Shown: positions 1 through 14,169, counted from the stretch's first letter. The stretch: 64,000 bases of DNA from Apus apus (GCF_020740795.1 NC_067282.1:166276274-166340273); one strand, 5' to 3'. A program made the numbers and translations. The notes: generated by a model not told the origin, from the letters alone.

Positions 1-181
1 TGGCAGGACTCCATCTGTTTTTCTGCCTTTGATCCTGATCCGTGCGCTCCTGAATCCATGTGTTTCTGTATCCAGCTCCTGGCAGACTCCAGGAGCCCAG
101 TCCAGGACTCTTCCAGGGCTGCCCTGCACCCTCGATGATGATGTGAGTGTTATTGGGGAGGAATGTGATACCACTTTTGAT

Positions 182-218
<37 letters not shown>

Positions 219-391
219 GTACATATTTAATTATTTCCCTTTTTATCACTACTGTTTCATTAAAGCTGTGTAGCTTAGTTTCTGACCCGTAAGTCTCTCT
301 CACTTATTCCTTCTCCTACAGGGAAAGGGAGAGGGGTTAAAAGAGACCATCTGTCAGTCATTTAATTGCCAGCCCAGCATTAACCATGACA
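1..391 (+). mobile_element. ERV LTR, 3' part (copy 1), truncated by window edge
   Basis: This is the 3' portion of an endogenous-retrovirus long terminal repeat. It aligns by eye, block for block, with the LTR at 14,332-15,927: both have the 'CCTTTGATCC' block, the 'CTCCAGGAGCCCAG' block, an ATTAAA-type polyadenylation signal near 260, the 'AAGTCTCTCTC' block, a purine-rich 'GGGAGAGGGGTTAA' block, and the same terminal 'CCAGCCCAGCATTAACCATG' followed by ACA. The element ends in CA at 390-391. No gag, pol or env-like reading frame follows it, so it is probably a solo LTR whose 5' half lies outside the window. The ERVL-like assignment is inferred from its overall look and is less certain than the LTR call itself. 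Confidence 0.82.
182..222. repeat. (TG)n(TA)n microsatellite
   Basis: A (TG)n run passes directly into a (TA)n run inside the LTR. The sister LTR at 15.7 kb has only a short 'GCATATATTTG' here, so the repeat expanded after insertion or in this sub-lineage. Confidence 0.95.
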
Positions 392-3300
392 CATGAGTAA
401 AATATCGATATACACCTATATATAAAACACTAAAGGTAATTTTTAAACTCTCCAGTTAATGGATCCGTCATTCAGCCTTACCACAATCACCTCCTTTTTT
501 TAGGAGTCTATAGCTCAACAGTGCAATTTTGGTTTGTTGTTCAGGGATAGATTCATAATTTTTTTCCAATTAATATCCTGCTGCATAATGACACAATTCC
601 AGGAGTTTTTAGGGATGAGTGAATTATTTGTATGGGACACCCATCATGCCATATTGTTGACAAAAAATGTCTCACTTGGGACTTGGATTAAATATCACTT
701 GAAAGGCATTAGAATTCATATTATGACATACTACAAAAGGAGATTTTTTTGCACACACAACAGAACTATAAAAGCTTGCATTGATCTTTGATTCCACCAC
801 TCTGAGGGCATTTATGCATCTGAGAGTGCCTAAACCTCTTCATGCTATTTTTAGACTATGAAGACAGTGGACCTCAAGGTAAGTAGGAATCTTTCTTGGG
901 CTGTTGGTTGGTTATGTCTGTTACATATGATTAAATTATTTTCTCTTAAGGCTTAATGAGCAAGGCAAGCTTACCCTTGGTGAGACTGTGCTGACACTAA
1001 CAGGAACTAATTCAATGCCCTTTGGTTAAGGAAGTAAAGTAAACAGGATTTAACTTTGTAGTTCTGGATGAAAGATAGGGCAAAAGAGGAGAAAAGTACT
1101 GACTTCTCTAAGTAAATTCAGGACAATAGGTATAGCTAGAGATGTGGATAAAACTAATGGCCAAGACAAATACCTTGGTAGCATGCTAGTTGGACTAAGG
1201 TGTCTCACTGCTAAACATTTTTCAGTGCCTGCAGGAAGGTTATATAATGTAATAATACTTCTCACTGCATTTATCTCAATTAAATTCTGTTTTATCAACA
1301 TTTTGGCCCTGGAGCTAAGTACAACTGGGGGTAACTCCAAGTCCATAACTTCTGAATTTAAACCATTGGAACATCTGGAATGGGAGCCATACTCACTGAA
1401 AATGTTTTCGTTTATGTGAAACTAAGCATCATTTCTGCTTAGCAACAAAGTGCTGTGAGCACATCACTGCTATGCCCGAAACTTTATCTACAGTGGCCAG
1501 GAAAATCACATGAATATACATACCAAGTATGTTGTATATGAAGTCCTGAGAAAAGTGCTAAATGGGCTTTCTAGCTAACACAAACAGATGAAGTTCACCA
1601 CCCTATGAAACTATTATTTAACTGTGAAGGCCTTGGGTTTTTTTTATTATTTTTTTTTTCCCCAGAAAGAGAAGCATGAAGAGGTAGAACTGATATGGTC
1701 TCCATGAGCTCTGAACAGCACAGCTAGTAGTGTTCCTCATCATCTATTCAACACTATTCTGTCAAAGTTCTTAGTGTACTTTTAGTTCGTTCAGCTTACA
1801 AACCACTGTCTCAGAGAGGACACAAAAAAGGTTTATTTTGGCCTTCAGAACCTACAGTGTCCAGAAAGCCCTAGACACAGATGCATCTCAATAATGGAGA
1901 TCTGAGAGGACAAACAAGTGGCAGCATCCTTCACTAGAGAAGTACTGGCATGCTTGAGTTCTGCAAAGCTTTGTCCACATGAATAGATTGCTGATTTCTA
2001 GGCAAATACCAGCTGTGAGACTGAGCAAGAAGCTTTCTTAGCTCCACTTTAACCATCCACAAGTCCTCATCAGCAGCAAAACAACAGCCACTCAGTTTCG
2101 CATCAGAAAAGGTCTCTTCAGGTGACCTCAAACTGATGGTGGCCTTAGACAATAAAATTTGTAAAGCTACACCCTAGACCCAAGTATGATTATGGCCCAA
2201 ATACACTTTAACAAAAACGGGCTTTTTCACATGTGTATGTGACACACAGCCCCATGTGGTAGGACCCTGAGCAAGTCAATGCACTGGCCTGGAGTTCTGA
2301 CAAGCACTAGCACTGTCCCAGGCTGGAGCAAATGAAGTATCTGCTCCTAGAAACATAAGATCATTGACATTAACTCAGAAGGAAACAGGCTTCTGGGTCC
2401 AGCCAATTTACCAGTGCTTGCTCTCATTTTTCCCTCTGTAGCCAAGTACACACTTCTTCAGGCTATGGGCTGTGACACAGTACATAACCTGTGTACCAGG
2501 CATTTTTTCTGCTGGATGGACATTCCAACAACAGCTGAGGTGCATAACTGCTGCTTCTTGATGACAAGCTAATAGCTGCTAACCTGACAGAGTCTGTGGT
2601 CTCAGGTTGTGTCAGTGATACTGGCTCTGCCAAGGGTCAAATGGTGCTACTTCCTCCAGAGGTGGTCTGTGTCACATAAGACCTCCACTCCTTTCCCCGA
2701 CATTACAGAGTGATCATATGACACTCATATTCCAAAGAGCAGGGAGTAATCCTGGCTTTCCTTCTTGAGCAAGAAACTAAATATATGCTTTATAAAAACA
2801 CAGAGTGATTTTACAGTTTCTAAACAGTTTAAATAACACAGAGGCCACTATTTAAATATTTAAATTATTTAAATAACATAAATGCCACTGGAATTTATTT
2901 CAATTTTCCTTATACTTCTTTATATTTATTGTGGTTCTACCCAGATAAAAGCTTTTCCAAGTAGCCACAAATTCTCTGAGCCTGGAAGTATCTCAACAGG
3001 TGGACATACAGACAATAATTTCTATTTCTACTCCTGGTTTCCATCTTGGAGAGAAAGATGCCATTCTTCATATTTTCTGTAAAATTTAAGATTCTCTTTT
3101 ATGTTTTTAAAAACCTTTCAGCTTTTGAGAATTTTCATGGAGCATTTCCCTTGATAGCTCTTCACATTTTTTCAACAAAGCTATCAGCCTCCACATGACA
3201 GAATAAATATGTTCAATGTGGGTTACACCAAGCTTCAAAACTGCAGTTGCTGTAGCACTGCTCCATGACTTTGCCTAATGGACATCTGCTGAACCTGTAA

Positions 3301-6300
3301 GTCACAGCTGGAAGCAAAACTGTCCATTCAGTTATTCGCACACAAAGAGCTGTTGGTGTGAGTGAGGGAGAGAAAATCTTACAGAGAGGTGGCTTTGAAA
3401 TCCACCTTTTCCTCCTCTGTGAAAAACAGACATGTGAGAAGGATTGAATGAAACACTCTGAACAGTGAATGAAGACTAGCAATGTATGTTAAAAGAGATA
3501 AACCCATATTCGTAACAGAGACAGGGGTGGTTTAGGAAGCTTTGCTATTTCCTGCTTTTGGTCGCTTATCAGTAGTCTATAAATCCATCACTCAGTAGTG
3601 GATTTTTGTAAATCTGTATTAGGTAACTCTGTGTAATATGGACAAACTGCCCTTTTTTGGCAATACCATACAATCTCTACAAAAGGAAAGCCACTACCCT
3701 TTGCCTCCTCTGATGAGCTGCATTCATTGCTTGCATAAAAAGCATGCTGGGACCCTGTAATGGAAGAAAGTTCCATCTCCAGATGCACACTTCTGGAAAC
3801 AATTCCTGACCTGAAAATTAAATTAAAGTATACTCACCGCTAACATCCTACAGCGAAGGAGACTGAGCTGACAAAGGTGTGCTCTGCTCCAATCACTAGG
3901 CCAACTCTAAGTAAATTATCACAGAAAGTGCTCACAGGGTCTGGAGTGATATAATATACGAAGAAGCAGTAAGTCAGAATAATATAAGGGGCATGCACAT
4001 AACTCTGTTTTCCTTGAATCTGATTGTCACTTAGGCTTATAGACACTGCTTTTAGAGGGCAGGTTTGGATAGCTGGTATGACTCTTACTTCAAAACAACA
4101 CAAATTCAGCTCATCTTGATCTGGTGAACATAAAAGAGGAATGATCCCCAGAGTTCCTGGGAGATCAAGTCCATAAAGGAAAAATGCACCAAGGTGAACA
4201 TCAGAAAGACTGAAATGATTATAAAGGCACCTGTAGGTTGATGCAAAAATAAATTTATTTTAAATTGCTTTGAAATAATAATTGCCCTTCCCCAACAATG
4301 TTGTTTGGATGGGTTAATGATACATTTCTACAGCATAAAACATTCTCGTTTTTACAAAATATTTTATTTGATTCAGCTTTACTGGATTTAAAATAAGTAT
4401 TTGGATCATACTGACAACATGCTCTGAAAGCTACTTTGTTTTAAAGTATAAGTTATTCTCTCATTTTCTCTCTTGGATAAGGTCATTTATTTTACTTAAG
4501 CATATCTTAATGTTTCACTTCTTAATTAGGTGCAGGGACTAACCAGGACATTTTGCTAGGCTGAGCCCTGCAAAGAGCAAGATGCAGTCCATGCATGATG
4601 CTGCAGGCACCACACTAGAAAGGACAAGCTCTTCAGGGCTGATGACTGGTGCACATCTGAGTGGAGACACCATTCTCTTCTGGTCTATTGGACTCAATGA
4701 AAATAAATAGATGAAGAAGGCTTGTGCAAGAAGATATTTTTAAATTATCCCTACAGCAAAATTAAAAGGAGACTTAGAGGAGGAGCCATGAGTTCCTTCT
4801 CATGAACTCACCACCAGCAGTATACAGGACAGAGTCCCATGGCATCCGTGCTTCTCCTCCCAGCAGCCACACACATCTTGATGGGCCATGATGGCTTCTT
4901 GGACACCCTCAGTCTTCAGCTCCCTACCTCCCAGCCATCATCCTGCCAGTCTGAAATGGACCACTTTTCTCTGGAGGTGCTGAACATGCATCCCAGACCT
5001 CTCCTCTTGTGAGCTTTGCCAGGTTCTGCTGAAGGAGACTGTCCAGCCAACAGCTCCAGTGAGGAAGGTGAGGCATGTCCCATGCCTCCCTCACTGCCCT
5101 TCCTCAGCCACCTGCACCTGAACAGGAAGGAACATTGGCCAACCCTCTCCACCCAGAGCATTTCATAAACATTCACATAACATCTAATGTATTTTGGAGA
5201 CCTAGAACATTATTTAGTACTGAATTCATAAGCCCTAGGAAACAGCAGCAACCCAGAAACTCAGCTGAGTGTGGTTGTCATTGTGTCTGACATACTCCCC
5301 ACAGTCAAATTACCTTTGCAATATTGTGATGTCCAGAAGAAAAAAAATCGGAATGAAACTTCTCACTTTATCTTTAAAAGCAGTCACTCTAATCTGATCT
5401 GGCAGGAAAAATCATTTACTTTAAATCATACCATGAACATTGCTACAGGGCAGACTTACCCAGGTGATTTGTCTATATATTCCTGTAGCTTGACTTGCAT
5501 CCATTTCTCTTAAAACTTAACCTTCAGGCTGAGTGGCCTGGTTAATCCTTAGTTTGAGCCTAATCACGACATTCTTACAATGTTTTTTAGCTTCACAGGC
5601 ACATTTCAATTACCTCAACTCAGCTTAGCAGTTTTTTTGCCTTCCCTGGAAAATACATGTGAGCTCAGTTTTTCCAGAAGCTGAAACATTTCTCTTTCTG
5701 TGAGTTTTTAGCTTGTGCTACGTTAGCAATTGAACTTTCCCTCAGCAACAAAATCATAATAAATGTTCAGTTTCCATTGAGCAAAAGGAAAATCAGAGTA
5801 GAGTCTGCTTAGCTTCCTTTGCCTGTGAACTAATGAACACAGACCATAAATGATTGTCTGAAAGATCTAGTTATCTGCCTCTGCAAAAAGCACATACACT
5901 ACAGGAGAAAATGAGATTGCAAGAACGGGGGAAGCTGGAGGAATAATAATTACAGGAAAGGAAACTCATTTAGGAGACTAACATGACCATTACATAACAA
6001 AGCTTTGTTCAAGACCATTCAGATGATAAAGCAGTATAAACTCAGAATCAGCTAATGACTTGCTTGAAATGCTTTAGAAACTAAAGGATTGGGGTTTTTT
6101 TCAGGATGAGTCTTGACCAAACCCAGATCAAGGTGACTGTTGTTATTATTAACTGATTATCATTAAATGTGTTCTGTACACACCAGGAATGCTTTCCTTT
6201 CCCCAGGAAAGAGAAAGGTTCTTGTTTTCCAGAGAAGGTTTGTGTTGAGATGATATATCTGAGTTTTTTTAAGTCTCTTCAGTTTTGTCTGCACTTCTCC

Positions 6301-6818
6301 TTCAATCTAACAGTCCAGAGGGGCAGAAGCAGCCTGGCTCACTCCTCCAGTGACGTGAGTGAATCTCAGTTAGTTCTGCACTTGAGGAAGACAAGTAAAG
6401 ACTAGCAGGAAGGAACAGCAGCTTCATAGCTTCTCTTCCAAAACCAAGCCACTTTTTAACAATCAACCAGCAACATGCAGAGGACTTAGGCCGGAGTAGC
6501 CAGCTCACACCTCAGCCATAATCCCTGTTATCCCTCACCTACCTCAGGAATCTACTTCGCTTCTCTGTCCCAGTGGGTGGGTGGGTGTCAGACTGTCTGT
6601 CTTCTGCTAGATGGCAGCAAAGCCAAAAAACCTGTCGCTTCACAGTTGGTCTTATCATCGATGAATAGGTGCTCATGGTTTTCCTTCTTTGTAATCCTTT
6701 CTGGTAAAGGAAAGTAGCTTCATCCAGTTTTTCATGGCCAATTTCATGCCATGCTAGATATACACCTATTATTCCCCATATCTCCAAGTATCCTTCCCTT
6801 CTTCATGGTGGAAATCAA
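392..6818. other. Gene-free interval, no recognised feature
   Basis: I see no exon, retroelement or RNA gene that I can support. Open frames are all below about 100 codons and overlap each other on both strands, as expected by chance. Landmarks are an AT-rich palindromic patch at 2848-2880 built from TTTAAA units and a T-only CArG-like match, CCTTTTTTGG, at 3651-3660. Base composition is ordinary for avian intergenic DNA. Confidence 0.6.
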
Positions 6819-6900
6819 AGAATCACAGAATCATAGAATTGTCACGGTTGGAAAAGACCTCTAAGATCTCTAAGATAACTGCATCCAACTGTCAACCCCC
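6819..6900 (-). mobile_element. CR1 LINE, 3'-terminal fragment
   Basis: The + strand reads AATCACAGAATCATAGAATT and then 'GGTTGGAAAAGACCTCTAAGATC', the reverse complement of the characteristic bird CR1 3' end with its 8-bp terminal repeat. Only about 80 bp remain, with a small internal duplication (TCTAAGATCTCTAAGAT). Such severe 5' truncation is usual for CR1. The element points to the - strand. Confidence 0.85.
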
Positions 6901-7056
6901 ACCCACCCAAAAAAACCCCAAATCAAACAAACAAAAAACAATAAAAAAATCCCACTACAGTATGTCCTGAAGTGCCTCATCTGAACTCTTTCAACCCCAA
7001 TACAAAAGAATGGAAGAACACAAGGCAATGAAGGCATGAACAATAACTATACACTT

Positions 7057-7093
7057 ATTTATCATTAGCACAGGAACTATGCTAATGATAAAT
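7057..7093. repeat. Perfect 13-bp inverted repeat (hairpin)
   Basis: ATTTATCATTAGC at 7057-7069 is the exact reverse complement of GCTAATGATAAAT at 7081-7093, with an 11-base loop. A further pairing, CACTTAT (7052-7058) with ATAAGTG (7100-7106), competes with the base of the stem. It lies between two CR1 tails. The function is unknown: it could be a homeodomain-type binding pair, a small hairpin element or chance. Confidence 0.8.
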
Positions 7094-7154
7094 CAACATA
7101 TAAGTGAGAGCAATGTTGAACTACTCTAAAAGTTGACAGGTCCTGCTTATTTTC

Positions 7155-7435
7155 ATAGAAACATAAAATCATAGAAAGTTTTGGTTTGGAAGGGACCTTA
7201 AAGATCATCTAGTTCCAACCCCCCTGCATGGGCCAGGACAGCTCCCACTAGACCCGGTTGCTCAGAGTCCCATCCAATCTGGCCTTGAGCACTTGAACAG
7301 AGGGACTAGGCATTCACAGTTTCCCTGGGCAACCTGTTCCAGTGTCTCACCACCCTCACACTAATGAATTCCATCATAATATCCAATTTCAATCTACTCT
7401 CTTTCAGTTTGAAACCATTCCCCCTTGTCTTATTA
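7155..7435 (-). mobile_element. CR1 LINE, 3' fragment
   Basis: The + strand starts with an AATCATAGAAA-type terminal repeat and runs through 'TTTGGAAGGGACCTTAAAGATC', 'CCACTAGACCCGGTTGCTCAGAG', 'CCCTGGGCAACCTGTTCCAGTG' and 'CTCACCACCCTCAC'. All are hallmarks of the reverse-complemented CR1 3'UTR and end of ORF2. It matches the CR1 at 18.7 kb over most of its length. The 5' end fades near 7435. The remnant is non-coding and decayed. Confidence 0.92.
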
Positions 7436-10400
7436 TTATTTTCATGGCAGAGCAGTTCCTTTTGCTAAAAAGACCAAAAAAACACATGAACTTGGGACAA
7501 ATTCTGATTTCATTTTCATTGGTGGAAATCTGAAGTTCAGCCATATTGATTTCTAGTCAAGCTTTTATGAGCATACATACTTACTCAATAGCTCTCATCA
7601 AGAATTCTATCACTTCACTGGGAATTCTATGATTGACTGTGCTACAGAGATCTCCTGTTGCATACTAAACTACAGCATAAGAAGCAGAGGCACATCCATT
7701 GAGTTTATTCATTTGGAAGCTTAGAAAAGATACATTACCCATCAATGTCTCAGACATTCAGCACATCATAAACTTATGATTTTCCATCTTATTTCATTTT
7801 AATGGCATCTCCAGGTCCAGATAGGTTTCTGCTGCTTCCCTGGTAAATAAGGTGCTCTAGATTGTAAAAACAAAAGAATGATTGCAAAAAAATCACCTTG
7901 TAGTTGCTTGAAGTGACAAATCATACTGGTATGCAAAAAATTTTCATCTCAGTGAACATGATTTATTCCTTAATTGCTATAAGAGATTACACAGTCATAG
8001 ACAGTGGATATCCAGTGATCATGTAGAATTATAAAGATACTTAGTAGCAGATAACAGATATGTATAAAGATTTATGTGAATGATGCATTTATTTATGAGA
8101 CAGCTACTGCAGCCCCCAACAGATGAGGAGGATGCAAAGGGTAAGAAACTCTCTTAATCTCATAAATTTCAGAGTCATTAAAGTAATAACTGTATTTATG
8201 CCTTCACAGCACTTTGCAAACATTAACTAATGAATCTTCACTATGTATCTGTGAGGAAGACATTTTATAGATGAGGATATGCACAAAGAGATGCCATGAT
8301 TTATCCAAGGTCACAGACACAGTCCACATGAACAGAGATTAGTACACAGTGTTCATTAGACTACAGTCACATTGGGAACAATGTCTTGAATATTTCATTT
8401 TAAAATACATTGCACACCCTTCTCCTCCAAAACAGAACAGTACTGCAGCTGTGACAAATGTCCTGACCAGAAAAAAAATGACCTTGTGCAGGATCATCTC
8501 CTCTACCTCTTGTCAAATATGCCACTTTGTCTGCTTGTTTATTCCCATAGCATCTAATAGAAATTAAAATTAAAGTACAGTGCAATTACCTACATACTCT
8601 TCCACAACGTTTACTTATTTTTAAAGAGTCCTTTATATATAAAATAGAAGGGTCTATTTAAAAAACTTCTTTCACAGATCTAGTTTGTTTCTCAGGTGCC
8701 ATAGGTAACTGTCCTAATGTAGACTGTAGCCTGTTTCCCTTCAACTGCAATTAAAGTACATAGAGCCTTAAAGGGAGACATTAGTTTGAACACTGGCAAA
8801 ATAGTCCAGGGATAACTCTGAAACAAAAGAGACATCTATATGCCTACCTAGAACATCTGTAAACCATAAGGTAGTTATACTAAGTCTTTCTTCTTTGCCC
8901 TTCTTAAATTATGTTCCAACCTGTTCACTTTTTGGTGTTTGTTGAACTGTAGCAGAAATTAAACTGGAGATTTATGCCAAAAGTGAATTCTTGTTTCAGG
9001 CAAGAAGAATTTCATGCCTTTTCATAGTAAAGCAACATCAGCTCATTTCTTACCAGAGCAGACATCTTTTCTTTCCATTAAGTTCTGCATGTTCTTCCTC
9101 AGATGTATGATTAATAAAGGGCCAAAGTTGGATGACTTTATTTATCCAAATAATCCTATTAAGAACAGTGGAGAGTCCAAATACTGCTAAGGAAAATAAC
9201 CCACCTGTTGAAATGTTTGGACCAAGTACGAGAATATTAGTCCCATCTGTTTTTAAGGCAGAATGAAGAGCTATGCAGGAAAATACATTTCTGGTGTATT
9301 TTTAAATCATCAGAGCAAAGTAAGAGGCCATTTTCAGACAGTAGAAAAAAGGCTTTCTGGAAATGAATGCTATACCAGATGCCTAGTTTTTAACAGTAGG
9401 GCACTCAGATTCAGTTTGACAGAGCCGTTACTGAGCAGTAGGTGTGCTACACTTGAAAAAAATGGATTTCCTTTTTTTTTGGTGAAGTTCTTAAGTGCCT
9501 CTGTTATTATAGATACTGGCACAGTGGCAGATTGTGTCTCCTAAATATGCTTAATTATATTTAATGGTGCTTCATCTCAGACATTGCAAACTGGGAATGA
9601 AGGGAATGCCTGGAAATTAATGCTGGCTGTGAAGAAGAGAGATGGATGGGGAGCCAAGGAATAGTTGTAATTTGAGAATTACTTCAGAATTGAATCGGCC
9701 ATTGCTTGGTCTAATCAATTTATTTTTTTATCCAGTTTCTGACCAATTCCATAAAACTAAAAATATATTTCCTATATATGCATTTTTACTAAAAAAAAAG
9801 AAATTGAGAAAATGCCAGAAGAAGAAAACAATTGCCAAGCCACCAGTCCAAACAAGTGAAGCAGTTTCTAGCAACTGAGATTTGAAATGCCACAGAATAC
9901 CCTCCTGCCATCCTTTTATAGACAAATATTTTGGGCTCTTCTAAAGGATTGACTGCCTGATGAGGCCAGTAGCACTGATTTCCAAGAAGACATTTGTTAA
10001 GATCTGGTCTTGACAGGTGGGGTTCAAAGCCCCTATCCCTTTGAATAGGTCCTTTGGCTCTGTAAACATTTTGGATCAACATCATCATCCAATGGATAAG
10101 GAAGGCACGAGAACCTATTTCTTTTTAAATTTTGGTTTACTGCAGCTTATGGTCCCGTAAGTTTCCAAACCATTTTCCAGAACCAGTGTGAGCAGCCAGC
10201 ATTGGAACAGTAGCTTTGTGTTACATCTTTCTGGCTTCTTTCTCTTTCTGAAGTTGATAGCCTCTGAGCTATTCACCCGTTTCACCTTTTGAGTAACTAT
10301 AAACTACCTGTGTACCTTCTCCCACAAAATGTCACCCACTAATCCCATTGGTAGGTTACAGTAAGGGAGAGGGGCTGCAAGACACTTGCTCCCCACTGTC

Positions 10401-13400
10401 CCACAGACTCCCTGGCTGTGCCAACATCTGTGGGATCAGAGCAGCTGGGGATGTACAGAGGTCCTGGACACCACTGCTCCTGTCATACAGTGCTGCATGA
10501 TGTGTGGGTATCACACACAGTGTGGGTGCCACACTGATGCCTTCCAGGTCCTGCCAGTTTTCCTAGAAAATGCCTGCACCTGGTCTGGCTGGGCACACTT
10601 TCCAGTCTGAGCAGACACAGACCACATCTCCAGGCAGGCTGATGGCCATCACTCAAGACTCAGGGCCAGTGCACCTTTGGCCCTTTCAATTAATTTTCCT
10701 TGGCAACTCATGCACAACAAGCAAAAAGTCAAACAAACAGAAATGCCCAACCCTGAAATACTGAGTGCCAGGACATTATCACTTTGTATATAACTAGCAC
10801 CAAACAAAACCAAAAGCTCCCCACCACCCCTGATTACCTCCACAGATGTTTCCTTCCTGTGCACAGGCACATGGGTGTCCTTGGGAAGTGAACCCATGCT
10901 CTGTTCCTCTTTGGGGAAACAAGATAGCTATCTATTTATGAAAAAGAAAAAATACACTTCCAAATCATATGAAAACACTTGACTACACAGGTGCTGTTGT
11001 TGCTGTAATCCTACCAAGCAACGTCCCCTATTCTAGCCCCGGCTGGATCAGCCCTGCCCTGGCTGCTGGAGGCTGTGCAGCTGCTTTGGGTTCCTTGTGT
11101 TGTAGGACTGAGATGCTGCAGCAAGTAGAACCACTTGAGCAGCTACTGCCTCCTCCATCCACATAGCTTGAGAGCTCATGCCCTGCAGAGGAGCTCTTTT
11201 GAGTGCTGCAGCAATTAACTATCTCTGTAGAACTTATTTCTGACCAGATCTGTATTTTTTCATGTAATTTACCTCCTCCAGGTGATTTCCAGTGGGACAG
11301 AGCCCACTCTGTGTAGTCAGGCTTACACAGCAACCTGAATCGATACTTATTAATCAGATGCCTTGAGCCCCCAGGGACTCTGGATCCCTCGGGGACACAT
11401 GGAAGTTTCTGGAGTGATATACTTTGCAAAATGAAGTAAATGCAGTCTACTGACAGGCAAAACATTAGTTAACTCAAGCAAGCACTTGGGAATTTCCCTT
11501 TTTTTTTTTTTCAAAATTCACCTTTTTGTTTACACAAATGGCAGACATGGCCAATAGATGCACAATGAAAGGAAGAAGGATTTCCTACGCTTAGAGATAC
11601 TTTTATACAGACACGCAGTGTACACTTTGAAACAAGGAAAGAAGGAAACTAACACTCAGCATGTGCTTTCAACTTCAAACAAGTGGGTAGCTCTGTGAAA
11701 CAAAAGCTAAATGTGTGCTTTGACATCTGAACAGGAAAGCCAGTATATTTTATGGGTACCAACATCTGTATTTCGTAGGAACAACTCTTGAGACTTGGGA
11801 TGCATTTTCCAGGCTCACAGCAGGCAAGAGGATTTCCAGGATACAGACAATCTTTAACACCGCAGAAGTCACAGCACAGTCCAGTACTGGCCTATTGAAG
11901 GTGGACAATAGAGGAAGATGGGCACTTTCTCATGGTACCTGAAGGAAGTTAAAAACCCAACTGTCACCTGGAATCAGGTCTGTTGACTGGGCTCTCTCTA
12001 TTGACTGGGGCTCTTTGGCACCTCTGTTAAGTGCCTGAAGTCAAGAAGCAGCAATGCAGGCCACAGTTACGCAAAGACTCTCCTCATGTCACAGTTAAAG
12101 TTTGTCCCTGCAATGTCTCTTTCTGCTTCCAGCCATGCATTGGCAGCAGATACTTTCTTAAAGTATGGCAGAACTAGCATGTCTAGAAAAAACCTGACAA
12201 GAGTGGTAAACAGAAGGCGAGACATCACTGCACGCCTTGCAGTGGGAGAAGGCAGAAGAAAAGTCAGTACCATCTTTTGGAAGTGTTTGGAGATACTTTA
12301 CCTGGTGCTGAGAAATAACATGACTGAATGAGACCTCCTCAAACACAGCAGCTGAGATCCAAGAGGACCTCAGATGAGCTCCTGATAAAGAAATATTATG
12401 CAGGAGGCAATCCAGCAGGGCTAAGGGAAAGCTAAATGCTATCCTCTACCCAGTTAATGTGCAGCAGCACCTGCATGCAAAATGATGCACTGAAAGATGT
12501 TACCCTAATCATCTCATAACCCTTCTGGAAGAGCTCAGTTGACAAGAGGCACAGACTCAGGGAAAAACCCATCAGTTTATGCTTGCTCTCTAGTGGGATT
12601 GGATCATCCGGAGGACTGGAGGAAGTCACAAGAGAAAGGTGGGGAGACAAGAAGACAAAATAAGTGTTACCAGATCTCAATAGCAGGTCTTCTTCCATCT
12701 ATATCTATGTTTCACAGTTTCAAAGCTCAAAGAGAGTCAGTTGTTGCACAGAGCTGTACAAAGAAGCCTGTGGAAAGTCTTGGAAGTCTGTTCCCCCAAT
12801 ATGTGCAGACCAATGCAACAAACTGTACTGCTCTCACAGCAGGTCTGATGCCTCCAAGAAGGAAAAAGAAAACACAAAGACGACAGCTGCAGCATGCTTG
12901 ACAGTATCTAGCTGTTGTGTTGGCTCACTTGTGTTCAGACCTTACCCTTAGCTTATCCCTTTTCTCTCTGGCCCCAGCAGAGTCACTGAGGGTAACGACT
13001 CTTTTGCTTCCTCCGTATTATCCTCTAGACTGTCTGGGTAGTGTAACTCAGCAATGTGTCAGCCCTGGGCTGATTCATCACACCAAATCATCCAGCCAAC
13101 AGAATTAATCGCAACTTATGAACTTTACATAGACAAAATATCTAAATCCTGACTTTCAAGCTGTTAAACAATAAAGTTTTGTAGTACCTACATTAGTCAC
13201 CCAAGGTTTCCTTAGCATCCAGAGAGAGACAGGCACCCTGAAAGAGTAATTCAGGTTGTAGAAGGACTAAATTGCATTCCAAAGTTGCTTGTCTACAGAA
13301 ATAAGAGAGCTTAAGACAATGAGACTCTTAATTTAGCTGCCTCATTAAGTGCCTGTGATACGATGGGATGAATTTGGACACAAGTGTTCATGCCATTGCA

Positions 13401-14169
13401 GCACCAGAACCCTGGGAAGGTTGCTGGTGTGTTTTTTCTTGGAGAAAGGCTAGCTCATCATTTTCTCACAAGCCTTTGATCTCATCCAGTGGCTCTGCTC
13501 AGGTCACTAATCCCCGACAGCACAAAGCATTCCCTTTTCAATTTAGAAAGAGAGTGGGTGTATAGATGAGTATACCAAAAGGATTTGGGGAAACCAGAAC
13601 AAGATGGAGAACTTAATTTCAAAACCCTGCCTTCAGCAAGGGATGTGCTGCTTTCTCCTCTTACATAATTCAGAGGAGAGTAGGAGACTTTCTGCTACTG
13701 CTGTAAAGGTTGAGTGTTAAACCAGACATACTGTGCCTGAGGACAGCTGCAATACACCAAGTGCATTTTAAGAAATCATTGCTTTTATTAACTGTAATTA
13801 TACAGGCCAGTAATGAAAACAATAAAGGACTATTACCCAGTCTCTCCCACCTATCAAGGTTCACAAAAACCAGCATCACTTTACTAAGCTGTAAAGCAAA
13901 TAGTTTTAAGCCAGCCAGAAATACCCAGAGTAGCAGTGTAACTGACCAAGCTCCCAACTTTCACACATCACATTCACAAGCATCTGCTCAGCTTATGATT
14001 TCATAAGTGTTCTTGACTGGGGAAGGAGGAAATAATTCTGTATGGAAAATTAACATACTGTCTCAAGTTCATACTGATATATACATACATCAGTGGAGTC
14101 TCTCATACATGTTTCTGGGGAAGAAAAATCATTAAGTTATTCAGAGACTAATGCTGTTGAGATTGAGGC
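7436..14169. other. Gene-free interval, no recognised feature
   Basis: No exon or known element can be supported. The longest frame is 145 codons on the - strand at 11,028-11,465; it lacks recognisable domains and is overlapped by other random frames, so I do not call it. Short T or A runs occur near 9470, 9791 and 11,499. Confidence 0.55.

Noticed and set aside
3651-3660. CCTTTTTTGG as an SRF CArG box
   Set aside because: It fits CC(A/T)6GG, but the all-T core is a poor match for real sites and it is 42 kb from CSRP2.
11028-11465. 145-codon - strand frame
   Set aside because: No recognised domain, no splice or promoter context, and overlapping frames on the other strand. Treated as chance.
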